Of a stretch of DNA of 64,000 nucleotides, positions 17,795-26,173 are shown piece after piece. Within the stretch, counting starts at the first letter, position 1; the number at the start of each line of letters is the position of its first letter. This DNA is from Paenibacillus_V sp046244365. Its GTDB lineage: Bacteria; Bacillota; Bacilli; Paenibacillales; NBRC-103111. The position numbers and the translations under genes were made by a program. The stretch covers positions 4,712,001 to 4,776,000 of the forward strand of contig NZ_CP176395.1 in assembly GCF_046244365.1 (NCBI RefSeq), read 5' to 3'. The notes beneath the pieces are model-generated. The model did not search any database and was not told where the DNA came from. It was given only the letters and a program-made list of their open reading frames with translations.

Positions 17795-18118
17795 CGAAAT
17801 GAAAACGTGCAGCGATCATAAATAAAAGTAAAGCGGAGTTGTTTTTGAACGTAAAAAACAGGGAAGCAGGCTCCTGCTCCCCTGTCTCCCTGTTTCCCCT
17901 TTCCCGTACGCACAGCCCATGTAACGAAAACGAAATTTGCTATTGTTCGCCCGTCCGAATATGCGGGAATGTACGAATCGACCAGCGGATCCAGCGATTA
18001 CCACGAACGAAATATCGATCGCCGCGGATATGCCCTCCAACCGATCCGGTTGCCTTCCACTGCCCTGTGTTCAAAACTCATAACCAAAGAGGGCGCTCTG
18101 CGTTGAAACTCGCTAAAC
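17795..18118. other. Gene-free stretch with one hairpin
   Basis: No plausible coding frame. A hairpin at 17855-17893 (AACAGGGA...TCCCTGTT with an inner GCAGG/CCTGC stem) has a T-run on its minus-strand side and may terminate the SDR transcript ending at 18119. Nothing else is recognised; together with the adjacent ATPase remnant it looks like decayed sequence. Confidence 0.4.
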
Positions 18119-18880
18119 CTAGTTTCTTGTCCTCGCCACATAAGGATAAATCGGGCCTCTTAGTTCGAATTCATACGTTTTTCCATTCACAATTCCAACA
18201 ACTTCCTTGCTATCATAAAGATCTAACATAAATCCAGCCATTTCTTTTGCAGTATGATAGTTTGGAACTACTCCTTCATAATGAAACTCATCTAAATCCA
18301 AAGCATTTTTAATAAATTCAGTTTCCGTTGAGGCGGGTGCCAAAACCTTTACTTGCATGGGAGATCCTTTTTCTTTCAATTCTTGTGCGAGCCCTTCTGT
18401 AAAGGCACTTACATAGAACTTTGAAGCGCAGTAAGTCACAGCATTGCCAACAATTTGGTATCCTCCCCCTGAAGAAATATTGATGATTTGCGTTCCTTCA
18501 ACATCTGCATAGTCACGTACATAAAGAGTGGATAGAACGGTTAAGGCTTCAATATGCAAGCGAAGCATCGTCTCCATTCTTTTTACATTTTGCTCCCCTA
18601 CGGAAGCGAAGTTTCCAAATCCGGCATTGTTGATCCAGGTCTCGATCTGATAATTTTGAAGACTTTCGTAGAATTCATAAACATTAGCAGTTACAGATAA
18701 GTCAACAGTTCGAATGACAACATCCAGGTCTTGGTTAAGGTTTGCCACTTTTGATTTTAACTTTTCCAATTCCGCCGTTCTCCGAGCCGCTATGATTAAG
18801 TTTTTTCCACGAGCCGCAAAAGCAAGAGCCGTTTCATACCCAATTCCTGAGCTGGCTCCCGTAATAACCGTATATTTCAT
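18119..18880 (-). CDS. SDR family short-chain dehydrogenase/reductase
   Basis: 253 residues. Cofactor motif TGASSGIG at the N-terminus with AARR after beta-2 (suggests NADP), NNAGFG, catalytic Ser in NISSGGG and YxxxK as YCASK. The ATG at 18880 follows AGGAGG; the longer frame adds eight residues without a better site. It lies 77 bases downstream of a MarR-family gene in the same direction, so it is probably the MarR-controlled enzyme. Substrate unknown; the family includes general aldehyde and ketone reductases. Confidence 0.88.
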   Translation of the reverse strand: MKYTVITGASSGIGYETALAFAARGKNLIIAARRTAELEKLKSKVANLNQDLDVVIRTVDLSVTANVYEFYESLQNYQIETWINNAGFGNFASVGEQNVKRMETMLRLHIEALTVLSTLYVRDYADVEGTQIINISSGGGYQIVGNAVTYCASKFYVSAFTEGLAQELKEKGSPMQVKVLAPASTETEFIKNALDLDEFHYEGVVPNYHTAKEMAGFMLDLYDSKEVVGIVNGKTYEFELRGPIYPYVARTRN

Positions 18881-18956
18881 ATAAAATCCTCCTGTTCCAC
18901 GCATGTCTATATTACCTTTAGGTTATCAAAAAGATGTCTGTATAATAGTCGTCTAC

Positions 18957-19436
18957 TCATTTCTCAAAACTCCGGAGATAAAATTCCTGTTGTTTTAGCA
19001 TATAATCCGAAGTTTTTCTCATCATCTCGGCAAAGAGCAGGCTTTCTTCCTCCCCTAGATGCCTAACGAGACCAACGAACATATTGAGGCGGGCCTCATT
19101 AATTCCTTGTATATACGTTTCCCCTTTATCCGAAAGCCGGATTCTGACAACCCGCCGATCGGCAGGATCGGCATGACGCTCGACAAGCTCCTGTGCTTCC
19201 AAACTATTGATATGCTGCGTTACCGTTGGCGAAGTGACATTCAGCTTTCCGCTTATTTCCGAAACCATCAATCCCGGACTGTCATCCTTGACATTCATGC
19301 TGATGAAATAGAGAACCATGATCTCGCCTGGCTTTTGATTGTATATAGAGCGATTCTGCATCATATTTCCACTAACCTGCGATTGGAAGTACGATTCCAT
19401 TAACTGCTTTGCTATTTTCGTCTGCCCATCCGTCAA
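18957..19436 (-). CDS. MarR family transcriptional regulator
   Basis: 159 residues from a TTG at 19436, placed eight bases after GAGGAG; the GTG three codons upstream sits against the ribosome site and is less likely. Winged helix: VSEISGKLNVTSPTVTQHINSLE as recognition region (shown in parts), with wing residues DPADRRVVRIRLSDKG. Flanking helices form the dimer interface. Probably represses the cluster through the palindrome at 19757-19779. Confidence 0.88.
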   Translation of the reverse strand: MTDGQTKIAKQLMESYFQSQVSGNMMQNRSIYNQKPGEIMVLYFISMNVKDDSPGLMVSEISGKLNVTSPTVTQHINSLEAQELVERHADPADRRVVRIRLSDKGETYIQGINEARLNMFVGLVRHLGEEESLLFAEMMRKTSDYMLKQQEFYLRSFEK

Positions 19437-19517
19437 TCCATTCACTCCTCGAATACGAATACATTGGAAACTGCCTAATGTAGTAGCTTGGTTCCATATT
19501 GCAAAGATGCTATAGTT

Positions 19518-19679
19518 CTAAGACTCCATTTCAGAGGCAAATCGCGCTGCAATGGTGTAAAATACTTCCTTGGGTTCCCAGGGCATATCAGGGTAAGTCG
19601 TGCCGCGGCGTTCTTGCAGCACCCGTACGATCCCATAAGACGCTCGATCAAAATCATGATCGGGGTCTTTGTCGTTCAT
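19518..19679 (-). CDS. Small hypothetical protein, 53 residues
   Basis: Starts with MNDKDPDHDFDRASYGIV and ends in FASEMES; acidic N-terminus, amphipathic C-terminus. Its ATG overlaps the stop of a 10-codon frame (19676-19708, MRLRGLTYDT) that does have a strong AAAGGAGCG site. Either the short frame is a leader coupled to this protein, or the two are one gene broken by a frameshift. It lies between the MarR operator and the MarR gene, so it is probably the first gene of that operon. No family recognised. Confidence 0.4.
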   Translation of the reverse strand: MNDKDPDHDFDRASYGIVRVLQERRGTTYPDMPWEPKEVFYTIAARFASEMES

Positions 19680-19756
19680 GTGTCATAGGTCAATCCGCGC
19701 AAGCGCATAATGGGCGCTCCTTTCGTTCTCAAAATAAATAGAACACTAATTTATTC

Positions 19757-19779
19757 GGTTACTTATTTAATAGGTAACC
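19757..19779. promoter_or_regulatory. Near-perfect palindromic operator, probably MarR
   Basis: A 23-base element with arms GGTTAC and GTAACC whose interior is also palindromic apart from one symmetric mismatch pair. On the minus strand it covers the spacer and -10 of a TTAACA-17-TTAAAT promoter reading towards the MarR gene. A partial copy (AGGTTATC) recurs near 18920, just before the SDR gene. Confidence 0.6.
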
Positions 19780-19840
19780 TAAGTATATGTTAATGAATGA
19801 AGATAGTCAAATTGTTGCTTGATGCACGGTATTAAACTCG

Positions 19841-19870
19841 AAAAGGCTGCCATGATGCCGGCAGCCTTTT
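19841..19870. terminator. Bidirectional terminator
   Basis: AAAAGGCTGCC / GGCAGCCTTTT hairpin, A/T tails on both sides. It lies between the MarR promoter and a decayed acetyltransferase remnant. Confidence 0.75.
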
Positions 19871-19925
19871 GAAGGGGGTTATTGAGCAATCGTGTCCCCT
19901 TAGTTCACTTCCTGATTAGTAAACG

Positions 19926-20033
19926 TTAGTTTTTGTGAAAACGCTCAACATATTCGTCCTTGGTTAGCCCGTATAAGATGGAATCATAATATCTTCCGTT
20001 TGTGTAGAACACTTGCCGTGCCCCCGTCGTCCC
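19926..20033 (-). pseudogene. C-terminal remnant of a GNAT acetyltransferase
   Basis: A short open stretch ends RQVFYTNGRYYDSILYGLTK then DEYVERFHKN and a stop. This is the typical last beta-strand and tail of RimJ/YdaF-like N-acetyltransferases. The acetyl-CoA-binding core is missing, so this is a fossil. Confidence 0.5.
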
Positions 20034-20084
20034 GAAAAAAAAGTCGCAGTATACCGGCGGTCATGCCGATGCCCTGCGACTTTT
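20034..20084 (-). terminator. Terminator after the DinB-like gene
   Basis: AAGTCGCAG / CTGCGACTT stem followed by a run of eight T on the minus strand. It lies just past the stop at 20099. Confidence 0.85.
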
Positions 20085-20098
20085 CGGAGCGTCTTCGA

Positions 20099-20596
20099 TC
20101 ACTTGCCTTCCTCGTCGGCCGAGGGACCGTAGAGACCCGGCACCGGAATATCGAGAAGCCGCAAATATACCCCGAGCTGCGCCCGGTGGTGGACCATGTG
20201 GCTTAATCCGAAGGTGCGAAGCGCGATCGCCCGCGGTTGGCGAAGGATGATATGGTCGCCGTTCCGCAAGGTCCATTCCTCGCCGAGCGTTTTCTCGTCG
20301 CATTCGGCTAACAGCTTTTCTAGCTTGACGACGTTCGCGTCGAATTCCTCCAGCACGTCTTCGCGTCTTTCCAAAGCTTCCCGCCGAAGCGGCACAGTCG
20401 AAAGATCGAATACCGGGTAAAGAAAAATCGCGACTTGCCAGTTCAGCAGATTGATCAGATGCGTGGCCAGCCCGCCCAACGTCATCGATTTCACGTGCGG
20501 CTTCCACATCATATGCTCATCGGGCAAGCACTTCAGGATGTGGCGCGTATTGGCCAGCTCATGCATGGCGTCTCCGACGATCAGTTGTTTCACCAT
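20099..20596 (-). CDS. DinB family protein
   Basis: 165 residues, predicted four-helix bundle. Histidines in positions typical of the DinB/YfiT metal site: His in GLATHLINLL and the pair in GLSHMVHHRAQLGVYLR. GGAGAGGGGAATT precedes the ATG. DinB-like proteins are often thiol-dependent transferases or of unknown role; no substrate can be assigned. Followed by its own terminator, so monocistronic. Confidence 0.85.
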   Translation of the reverse strand: MVKQLIVGDAMHELANTRHILKCLPDEHMMWKPHVKSMTLGGLATHLINLLNWQVAIFLYPVFDLSTVPLRREALERREDVLEEFDANVVKLEKLLAECDEKTLGEEWTLRNGDHIILRQPRAIALRTFGLSHMVHHRAQLGVYLRLLDIPVPGLYGPSADEEGK

Positions 20597-20697
20597 AATT
20601 CCCCTCTCCTCCCTTATATGCCTAGCATACTATAAACCCGATCGAGTAAAAAGACTAATCTCGGTCGTTCGGCATCGGATGACGGTGCGACGTTCTG

Positions 20698-21735
20698 CTA
20701 GGGAGTTGCATTTGCGCGTGTTACTTTTCCAACGACGTCCTTGATAGCAGCAATCACCGCGTCCGGGCGCTCCAACTGTATAACGTGGCTGGAGTCTGCG
20801 AGGACTTGTTGCGTGCTGTTGGAGGACCAACTGGCTTCCTCGGCCTGCATGCTTGCCCAAGCTGCTTCCGCACGATTGAACTGTTCACGCGTTAGGCCAC
20901 TTGCGGTCTGCTCGGATTCGCTGAAAGCGCTCCAAGGCTTTCCTCTGGAGAGCACGGCGAGGGGCAGGTTGCCGAGGGTACGAAATGTGCCTGCCTCGCG
21001 TAGTGAATCTTCGAATACGGCTGCCTCCGCGAAGGCGGCTGCGAGTGATGTCGGTTGATAGGCCGTGATTGCTTTAGCTGTCTGGGACGGCAACTCCGGG
21101 ATTACAGCATCGGGAAGCACGAGCCTCGGCAAACCGGTCCACGCGATTGCGGCGAGGGCGCGAAACGCGATTGGAATCGGATCGCTCTCTGGCTCGCCGG
21201 TGGCCTGAGCGAGGCGCGCGGTCTGGTCAGGATGCGAGGCGTCGACCAGAACCATCCCAGCGACCTCTTTTCCGTAATGCTTGGCGAACGTCATGACGTA
21301 CGGGCCACCCATGGACGCACCGACCAAAATGTAAGGCGTCTGTTCATTTGCAGCACGCAGGGCCTTGTGAAGATCTGCGGCAATAGCGAGACTGTTTCGC
21401 CGACCCTTGGCCGGATCGCTCCACATAATGCCGGCCCGGTCATAGGAGCAAACCCTCGTGAAACGGGCGACCTGTTCCTGCACCGGTTGCCATAGCGCAG
21501 ATCCGCTTGTGTCTGCACCCGCCTCGAGCACAACGAGCGGCGTGCCGTTACCCTCACAATTCAGATGGATCTGACGCCCCCCTATGTCCACAAGCCTTCC
21601 AGGCGCAGGGAAATCCTTAGCGACCCGGCTGCGAGCCGCCTGTTCATAAATGCCGCCAATCGAGACTAGAACGATTGCAAGGATAGAGCCGGTGATGGCC
21701 ACACGCTTTACCCAACTTCTAAAAGATAGACGCAT
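20698..21735 (-). CDS. Alpha/beta hydrolase, membrane-anchored or secreted
   Basis: 345 residues. One N-terminal hydrophobic helix (VAITGSILAIVLVSIGGIY) points to an exported, anchored enzyme. Nucleophile elbow VGASMGG, oxyanion region VVLEAGADTSG, an Asp-bearing strand VLVDASHPDQ and a late His in DSSHVIQLERPD complete the fold. GGAGGAAG precedes the ATG. Similar to proteins annotated as proline iminopeptidase-like hydrolases; natural substrate unknown. Confidence 0.85.
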   Translation of the reverse strand: MRLSFRSWVKRVAITGSILAIVLVSIGGIYEQAARSRVAKDFPAPGRLVDIGGRQIHLNCEGNGTPLVVLEAGADTSGSALWQPVQEQVARFTRVCSYDRAGIMWSDPAKGRRNSLAIAADLHKALRAANEQTPYILVGASMGGPYVMTFAKHYGKEVAGMVLVDASHPDQTARLAQATGEPESDPIPIAFRALAAIAWTGLPRLVLPDAVIPELPSQTAKAITAYQPTSLAAAFAEAAVFEDSLREAGTFRTLGNLPLAVLSRGKPWSAFSESEQTASGLTREQFNRAEAAWASMQAEEASWSSNSTQQVLADSSHVIQLERPDAVIAAIKDVVGKVTRANATP

Positions 21736-21883
21736 AATCTTCCTCCCTCAGTAAAAGAATTTTTTCTGCTCTCTCGCGAATTCTCATGGATCGATTTTCT
21801 CCCAAACTGTAAGCTCTCTCCTTTTCATTCATCTAGGGACACTATACGCGTCTTATTTGAATTGAAGATGAACGCAGAGTTAC

Positions 21884-21919
21884 AAAAAAACAATCGGAGG
21901 CCGGCGACCTCCGATTGCG
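21884..21919 (-). terminator. Terminator after the sensor kinase gene
   Basis: CAATCGGAGG / CCTCCGATTG hairpin followed by seven T on the minus strand, 35 bases past the kinase stop. Confidence 0.85.
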
Positions 21920-21953
21920 AGTAAATCAGGTGACAAGTATAGATATGCGGTTG

Positions 21954-23306
21954 TTACAGGCTCTTCCTGAGCGGCAGCTTCACCGTGAAAACCGAACCTC
22001 CGCCCGGCTCCCCATCCGCCCGGATTTCCCCTTCGTGCATATCCACGATTCGTTTGACGATGGATAGACCCAGTCCGCTTCCGCTGACGGAACGGTCACG
22101 GGACTTATCTACTTTGTGGAACGGCTTGAAAATATCCGCCCGCTGATCCTCCGGTATTCCGATGCCGTTGTCCGTTATGCGGACAACGGCCGACCGGCCG
22201 TCGGCATAGGCGCGAATGCGGACCCTTCCGCGGACAGGAGTGAATTTAATGCCGTTGCCCAGCAAATTCGTCCATACCTGGCTGAGTTGATCCTCATCCG
22301 CATGAACGGTTACCGGCTCCAGGTCCAATTCGACGGCGATCTCTTTACCCGACCATTGCGGCTCGAGAGCGATGACGACCTTGCGAAGCTGTTCGTCAAG
22401 CCGGAAAGCCGCCGATTGAACGGGATGACGATCGTGCTGCAAGGAAGAAAGCCGCAGCAGGTTTTGGCTGATCCTGGACAGCCTTTCGCTTTCTTCCTCG
22501 ATTATCGTCAGGTAATGCATCCGGCTTTCCTCGCTCATGCGTTTCTGCTTCAACGCTTTGGCGAAACCGGAGATGGACGTCAGCGGCGACTGGATCTCAT
22601 GCGATACGTTCGCCACGAATTCCCGCCTCATGCGGTCCAGATTAGCAAGATCCTGCGCCATCTCGTTAAAACTCGCGTTAAGTTGTCCGATCTCATCCTT
22701 GCGGTTCGTCCGGAGCTGCACGTCAAAATGGCCTTGAGCCATTCGCCCGGCCGCATCTCTCAGCCGAAGAAGCGGCTTCACTATCGATCGCGCGGCGGCC
22801 AGAATGAGGGAACTTCCGATCAGGAAGACGGTCAACAGCTCCGTGTTGACTTCTCTGTTCGTCTGCATCCACAATTCGTTGCTCTTCAGCATGACGAATA
22901 AGGCATAGGACTTGCCGTCAACCGGTAACGGAAGTCCGACCATCGGATACCTGCCCTCGTTCTCGACGTCACTGGCCACGCCGCCGGCCAGCACGTGACG
23001 AATCCGTTCCGCGTCGGGAACGACAGGCTCCGACCTGACTTCCAGCAACGGATTGCCGGAGGCGTCGAACAGCTGAACGGCATAGATAGATATGCTGGAA
23101 ACGTTGTTCATGAAAGGAATCAATTCCGTTCCGGCTGATGAACGGTAGGTCTGAATGATTTGTTTGCCGTTCGACAACAAGCTGTTCTCCAACGTGTGCA
23201 CAAACGGTTCCCGGAACAGGAGCGTAGACGCAATGGTAGCGACGATGAGGCTGACAACGATGACACCGACGAAGATGAGGACGATTCGGGTATAAAGCGA
23301 TTTAAT
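21954..23306 (-). CDS. Sensor histidine kinase, OmpR-partner type, apparent AUU start
   Basis: 450 residues if begun at ATT 23306. TM1 follows at once (IKSLYTRIVLIF...), then an extracellular domain, TM2 near 185-205, HAMP, HisKA with VSHEIQSPLTSISGF and HATPase_c (NLLGNGIKF, DNGIGIP, GSGLGLS). An ordinary start would be the GTG at 23201, but that removes the whole first membrane helix. The paralogue at 59164-60555 aligns its ATG exactly with this ATT (MKTLYVRVVLTF against IKSLYTRIVLIF), and GGAGG lies nine bases upstream. The ATT overlaps the regulator's stop (GATTAA), suggesting translational coupling. Signal unknown. Confidence 0.85.
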   Translation of the reverse strand: MKSLYTRIVLIFVGVIVVSLIVATIASTLLFREPFVHTLENSLLSNGKQIIQTYRSSAGTELIPFMNNVSSISIYAVQLFDASGNPLLEVRSEPVVPDAERIRHVLAGGVASDVENEGRYPMVGLPLPVDGKSYALFVMLKSNELWMQTNREVNTELLTVFLIGSSLILAAARSIVKPLLRLRDAAGRMAQGHFDVQLRTNRKDEIGQLNASFNEMAQDLANLDRMRREFVANVSHEIQSPLTSISGFAKALKQKRMSEESRMHYLTIIEEESERLSRISQNLLRLSSLQHDRHPVQSAAFRLDEQLRKVVIALEPQWSGKEIAVELDLEPVTVHADEDQLSQVWTNLLGNGIKFTPVRGRVRIRAYADGRSAVVRITDNGIGIPEDQRADIFKPFHKVDKSRDRSVSGSGLGLSIVKRIVDMHEGEIRADGEPGGGSVFTVKLPLRKSL

Positions 23307-23982
23307 CCCGGTACACCTCCAGGCGGTAGCCGAGACCTCGCAGCGTTACAATGCGGAAATCAGACTCGTGTTCGGCGAAGCGCTCCCGAAGCCGCTTGAT
23401 GTGAACGTCCACGGTCCGTTCGTCTCCTTCGTAATCCATTCCCCAAATCTCCCCGATCAGATGATTCCGGGTGAACAACTGCCCCGGATAACTCCCAAAC
23501 TTGTAAAGCAGTTCGAATTCTTTCATCGGCAGGGTGACCTCCAGGCCGTCCTTGTTCACCACCTGGTAGCATTTGCGGTCCAACTGCAGATCGCCAAGCC
23601 GGAGCGTTTGGGAATAGGCGATCCGGTAACGCTTCAACAGCGCCTTGACCCGGAGCGCAAGCTCCATCGGGTCGAACGGCTTAACGAGATAATCGTCAGT
23701 ACCCAGCTTGAAGCCTTTGATGCGGTCCGCCGGCTCGCCTTTTGCGGTAATCATGAGAATCGGCATGTCGCCAAGCTCGCGGAGCTTGGCGCACAAGTCC
23801 CAACCGTCCATTCCCGGCATCATGATATCCAGGACGACCAGATCCGGCGAATGATTCTCGGCGTATTCCAGCGCTTCGGCGCCGTTTCCCTTCTGCACTA
23901 CTTCGATCCCTTCATCTTCGAGGTAGAGCCGTACCAGTTCGCGAATGTGTGCGTCATCGTCCACAACCAGCACTTTGGGCAT
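23302..23982 (-). CDS. OmpR/PhoB family response regulator
   Basis: 226 residues. Receiver domain with DDDAHIREL, phosphoacceptor in LVVLDIMMPGMDGWDL and switch residue in PILMITAKGE; C-terminal winged helix (MKEFELLYKFGSYPGQLFTR, VDVHIKRLRERF). AAGGGGGGAG precedes the ATG. Operon with the downstream kinase, and close paralogue of 60552-61232. Confidence 0.95.
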   Translation of the reverse strand: MPKVLVVDDDAHIRELVRLYLEDEGIEVVQKGNGAEALEYAENHSPDLVVLDIMMPGMDGWDLCAKLRELGDMPILMITAKGEPADRIKGFKLGTDDYLVKPFDPMELALRVKALLKRYRIAYSQTLRLGDLQLDRKCYQVVNKDGLEVTLPMKEFELLYKFGSYPGQLFTRNHLIGEIWGMDYEGDERTVDVHIKRLRERFAEHESDFRIVTLRGLGYRLEVYRD

Positions 23983-24474
23983 CCGCCTCCCCCCCTTTTC
24001 GCCTGTTCCGTCACATTTTACGACATGTGTATGAACTCAATATGAACAAAAGCCTCCGGCGCGACGGCAATATCCGCTGCGGCCAAGTTTTCAAAATGTA
24101 TTCAGAATCCGAATCAGTTACTGCAATAACTCTCACTTTGATTAACCCCTTACAAAGGCGATTACATTTATGATAACCTGATTGCTTTCCCTAGAGAAGA
24201 TAAGGGTTTTTTATAAACTATTTGCCCGATGAGAAAAAGGCTGCAGCGGCTCGATACAAGGGTTTTGCACGATCACCGATCCTTGCTCGGCAGAGGAGCG
24301 CAAAAAAACTTGATTGGCACTGAAGCCGATCAAGTTTTACTCGCGTGCGGTAATCGTGTATAACCAATTTATAATAGATTGCCTTCAAGTTATCCTTCGT
24401 TCAATCCGCTTTTTTCACTGCTACAAAACCGATCCGGCATCCGTCTTATATGCGAAAGGGGGGACGGCGGCAAC
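23983..24474. other. Intergenic region between regulator and ECF sigma genes
   Basis: About 490 bases. It holds a hairpin at 24302-24339 (AACTTGAT..GGC / GCC..ATCAAGTT) with T-run for minus-strand reading, but no gene clearly ends there. A short minus-strand frame near 24015-24140 (VRVIAVTDSDSEYILKTW...) may be a fossil N-terminus. Promoters for both divergent operons must lie here, but none is convincing by eye. Confidence 0.4.
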
Positions 24475-25044
24475 ATGGAAGAAGGCGCACAGGTACCCGA
24501 GTTGTTCCAGCGCTTGTTCCGGGAGCATTACCCCGGGGTGGCGCGGAAGCTATATGCGTTAACCGGCGATTATGCGGCGGCTGAGGATTTGGCCCAAGAG
24601 GTGTTTCTACGGTTATACCGGAGCCCTCCCGACCGGCTGGAGGTCGTCGGCGCTTGGCTGCACCGGGTACTGACCCGAGTCGGCTACGATTATTTGAGAC
24701 ATCGGTCGTCAGGCAAGGCGTTATTGGAAAAGGAAACCGCCCGCGTCGCCGCTTGGTCGGAAGGCGCAGCCCCTTCGGGAGAGACGGAAGTCATCCGCGA
24801 ATGGGAAAAAGATGTGGTCCGCCGGGTGCTGCAAAAGCTCTCGGATCGGGACCGGACAGCCCTTCTGCTTCGGGAGGAAGGGTATAGCTACGAGGAGATT
24901 GCCCTCCGGTTGGAGGTCAACCCGAAGATTGTCGGCACGCTGTTGGCCCGGGCGGAGGAACGGCTAAAGAAAAAATACGGGCAGGAGGAGGAGCGGCAAG
25001 ATGGCGGACGGAAAGAAACGGACCGGCGAGGAACCGGTTTTTGA
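24475..25044 (+). CDS. ECF-family RNA polymerase sigma factor
   Basis: 189 residues. Region 2 (LFREHYPGVARKLYALTGD, AEDLAQEVFLRLYRSP) and region 4 (LSDRDRTALLLREEGYSYEE, IALRLEVNPKIVGTLLARAE) are clear, with region 3 missing as in all ECF factors. The ATG at 24475 follows AGGGGGG; upstream in-frame codons add a non-conserved extension. First gene of a four-gene, strikingly GC-rich operon; it overlaps the next gene by 44 bases. Confidence 0.92.
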   Translation: MEEGAQVPELFQRLFREHYPGVARKLYALTGDYAAAEDLAQEVFLRLYRSPPDRLEVVGAWLHRVLTRVGYDYLRHRSSGKALLEKETARVAAWSEGAAPSGETEVIREWEKDVVRRVLQKLSDRDRTALLLREEGYSYEEIALRLEVNPKIVGTLLARAEERLKKKYGQEEERQDGGRKETDRRGTGF

Positions 25045-26173
25045 TACGGAACGGGCTTGGGACCGGTTCGAGAGGCTCGCGGCCCGGGAGCCCGTTCCGG
25101 CGTTTTGGAGGCAGTCGGAAGGAAGTCGGCGTTCAGACGATACAAGGATCGAGGCACGGTTGGATGGGAATCAAGATGATCACAAAAAGGATGGTGCGAG
25201 TGAGATGAAGCAGACGGGAGCATTTCGGGAAACCCAAGGGCCCTCGGTTGTCGAGGCGACGGAGGCTGCAAGCGCGTCGATGGCTAACGTGGCGGACGGC
25301 GCCTGGCGGACGGAGAGACCGGGTAAGCGCAGGCTTCGGAGACTGACGGCAGGAGTTGCCGCTGCTGTTATGGTCATCGGCCTGATGGCAACCCCTCTAG
25401 GGGACCGGGCGCTCGCAGCCATGCAGCAAACCTTCCGGATCCAGCACATGGTCGGAGTCGGGATCTCAGCGGATGACATGACGGCCATCTCAGGCCTGCT
25501 GGACCGCGGCTCACCCGATGGAGACCGGAGCTTCAACCTGGCCCAATACGGCACCTTGACCCAATCAGGAGGCGGAGAGGCCCGCACGGTTACTTGGGAG
25601 GAAGCGGAAAAACAGATGGGCGCCCCCCTGCTCCAACTGGGGAGCTCCGCAGCCCCTGTCTTTCAGCCGGCCACCACGCTGACCTTCCACCTGAACGTGG
25701 AGGCGGTCAACCGGCTGCTCATCCGTTTGGGCAGCAGCACTACCCTGCCTGCCGAGGCGGATGGCAAAGCCATCCGCCTGCACATTCCGGACGGGATCGC
25801 TACAACGGGCACCTTGTCGGGCAAGCCGATGCGGCTGCTACAATTCGGCAAGCCCGAGTTGACGGTGGAGAGCGGCATCGATGCGGCTACCGTCCGAGAG
25901 GCGGTACTGGGGCTGCCCGTGCTGCCGGATAGCCTGCGGACCAAGCTGGCCGGCATCGGCGATTGGCAGAGCACTCTGCCGGTTCCAGCACGAGACGGCG
26001 TGACCACCAGCCTCCGGCTGGGCGGACATGATGCGGTAATGTCCGTGAACGGTACGAATCGCTATCTGCTCTGGCTCAACGGGGATCGGATGGGCTTGCT
26101 GAGCGGCGATACGAAGGATTTCCCTACGGAATCCACCTTCAAGCGGGCCGCGGAGGAGCTTGTTCAACCATGA
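25001..26173 (+). CDS. Membrane anti-sigma factor-like protein
   Basis: 390 residues. Charged cytoplasmic N-terminus (about 1-108), one membrane helix (LTAGVAAAVMVIGLMATPLG, about 109-130) and a 250-residue extracellular domain rich in beta strands. The position behind an ECF gene plus the inside-helix-outside topology make it the probable anti-sigma. No zinc-binding HxxxCxxC motif is present, so it would belong to a non-ZAS class. GGAGGAGGAG precedes the ATG. Its stop overlaps the ABC gene start. Confidence 0.7.
   Translation: MADGKKRTGEEPVFDTERAWDRFERLAAREPVPAFWRQSEGSRRSDDTRIEARLDGNQDDHKKDGASEMKQTGAFRETQGPSVVEATEAASASMANVADGAWRTERPGKRRLRRLTAGVAAAVMVIGLMATPLGDRALAAMQQTFRIQHMVGVGISADDMTAISGLLDRGSPDGDRSFNLAQYGTLTQSGGGEARTVTWEEAEKQMGAPLLQLGSSAAPVFQPATTLTFHLNVEAVNRLLIRLGSSTTLPAEADGKAIRLHIPDGIATTGTLSGKPMRLLQFGKPELTVESGIDAATVREAVLGLPVLPDSLRTKLAGIGDWQSTLPVPARDGVTTSLRLGGHDAVMSVNGTNRYLLWLNGDRMGLLSGDTKDFPTESTFKRAAEELVQP

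Noticed and set aside
22116..22901. 261-codon plus-strand frame opposite the sensor kinase
   Set aside because: Complement of the HATPase/HAMP coding region; no independent evidence.
23201..23203. GTG start for the 22-kb sensor kinase
   Set aside because: It removes the first membrane helix that the paralogue at 60555 clearly has; no ribosome site precedes it.
24013..24140. Minus-strand frame beginning VRVIAVTDSDSEYILKTW
   Set aside because: The first residues look protein-like, but the frame stops after about 41 codons in Arg-rich sequence. Too little to call a gene; mentioned only as a possible fossil.
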